Of a stretch of DNA of 64,000 nucleotides, positions 63,452-64,000 are shown in pieces. Source of the DNA: an uncultured Bacteroides sp. (lineage in GTDB: Bacteria > Bacteroidota > Bacteroidia > Bacteroidales > Bacteroidaceae); the NCBI GenBank assembly GCA_949292025.1, contig CASEYC010000056.1, positions 78,705 through 142,704 of the forward strand, read 5' to 3'. Both the position numbers and the translations under genes were made by a program. The notes beneath the pieces are model-generated. The model made no database searches, was not told where the DNA came from, and worked only from the letters and a program-made list of their open reading frames with translations. Numbering within the stretch: position 1 is the first letter of the stretch; each line of letters starts with the position of its first letter.

Positions 63452-63758
63452 AATAACTGTTAATTAAATTGTTAATATTAATGCCATCTCCACGCCAAGG
63501 AAAACAATTGCACAAGGCTCCGCTTCCACTTCGGCAGTCAAGGACACGTTAAAAAAATCGCTTTCTTTCTCACCCAATAAGTCTCATGTCCTTATCCTAT
63601 CATCCCTGCGACTACTACCCCCGCAAGTCTGATTTTGCAAATGAAAGGCTTTTTTTCAATCTTCTCAAAAAATTTTTCCTACAAATCTTTAATATATGTC
63701 CAAATTGGACACACTCTGAGGCGTCAAAACAAGGGGTTTGAAACAGATATATCGCCGC
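63452..63758. other. AT-rich gap upstream of the barrel gene, with a 15-bp palindrome
   Basis: No gene is visible. TGTCCAAATTGGACA at 63697-63711 is a perfect palindrome around one base and could be an operator. T-rich and A-rich runs lie around it. Confidence 0.5.
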
Positions 63759-63846
63759 TCGCGGGCGCAGGTACAGGTAAGCGCGGGCGCAGGTACGGGT
63801 AAGCACGGGCGCAGGTACGGGTAAGCAAAGGCGGAGATATACCTTA
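63759..63846 (+). repeat. 22-nt repeat array, four units
   Basis: Units at 63759, 63781 and 63803 match GCGGGCGCAGGTAC with GTAA ends; a fourth at 63825 is degenerate. This is the best conserved copy of the family. Confidence 0.92.
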
Positions 63847-64000
63847 TTTATTATAGGAGACCACTAGTGGGCACTTTAAATTAAACATTGTTCTTTGAAA
63901 TCTTTGATAATCGCATAGTTATGTATCTTTTTCGAGCGTGACGATTTGAATTGAAAAGTTGTTTTTAGCTTTGTCTAAAAGCTAAAAACGATGAATCAAG
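63847..64000 (+). promoter_or_regulatory. AT-rich leader with boxA-like motif and strong hairpin, cut by window end
   Basis: CCACTAGTGG (63861-63870) is a 10-bp palindrome. TTGTTCTTTGAAA near 63888-63900 resembles the boxA antitermination motif. TATCTTTT (63924-63931) is a weak -7 box. GTTTTTAGCTTT (63961-63972) pairs with AAAGCTAAAAAC (63978-63989). The downstream gene or RNA is outside the window. Confidence 0.4.

Noticed and set aside
63759-63846. CRISPR array
   Set aside because: Units abut without unique spacers, repeats are only 22 nt and vary among themselves, and no cas gene is present. The same applies to the other 22-23 bp arrays.
63991-64000. Start of a coding gene at ATG 63991
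   Set aside because: Only three codons are visible and no ribosome site is convincing, so it cannot be told from chance.

Overview
The window is a stretch of GC-rich Bacteroidota chromosome, most likely from the Bacteroidales (Bacteroidaceae-like). The evidence is the promoter grammar (TTTG, about 20 nt, TAnnTTTG, seen for example at 6002-6033, 6253-6283, 9003-9034 and 51479-51510), Bacteroidales-restricted families (DUF4270, DUF4834, DUF3256, DUF3667, DUF5687, DUF5715, fimbrillin-like lipoproteins), the fused PyrK-like/glutamate-synthase gene and the glycogen cluster. No phage, insertion sequence, rRNA gene or CRISPR array is visible.

Layout. 1-6.2 kb: exporter permease and ATPase, NlpC/P60 lipoprotein, TraB/GumN protein, and a HAD phosphatase fused to a DUF3667 membrane protein. 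6.2-15.1 kb: housekeeping block (rplU-rpmA, psd-pssA-DUF4834, dnaE, trxA, serS). 15.1-19.9 kb: accessory block with two tandem ParE-type toxin-antitoxin pairs, a fimbrillin-like lipoprotein with a C8 tract, an HU-like gene broken by an in-frame TGA, a decayed PIN toxin pair and an intact one. 20-25 kb: glutamate synthase fusion, DUF3267 protein, higBA, panD and panC. 25.3-32.4 kb: glycogen metabolism (starch-synthase domain protein; convergent operon of debranching enzyme, GT4 and GH57). 32.7-37.2 kb: TrkH, Crp-like regulator, EamA exporter, DUF4143-type ATPase behind two operator-like palindromes. 37.3-41.2 kb: second fimbrillin block with a second C8 tract, another HU-like gene and a third fimbrillin-like lipoprotein. 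41.2-55.2 kb: guaA, mscL, gapA, a GNAT toxin pair, M3 peptidase, dCMP deaminase, S41 protease, formyl-THF cyclo-ligase, PHP phosphatase, yefM-yoeB, DciA-like gene and recF, TPR membrane protein, ribH, tRNA-Tyr and tRNA-Gly. 55.3-64 kb: YitT, DUF3256, fRMsr, EamA, truA, DUF5715, nnr, an exo/endonuclease-phosphatase protein, an AT-rich outer-membrane barrel gene and an AT-rich leader cut by the window end.

Two things stand out. First, two fimbrillin-like surface lipoprotein genes carry the same kind of C8 homopolymer just after the start codon, and in both the ATG frame is out of register with the signal peptide. Different single-base changes would repair each gene, which fits slipped-strand phase variation with both genes currently off. 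Second, many intergenic gaps hold short arrays with a 22-23 bp period. Five loci share one 22-nt family, while other loci have unrelated sequences at the same period, some made of small hairpins with compensating stem changes. I know of no described role for these arrays. All calls come from reading the sequence and supplied translations; no search or alignment was run.
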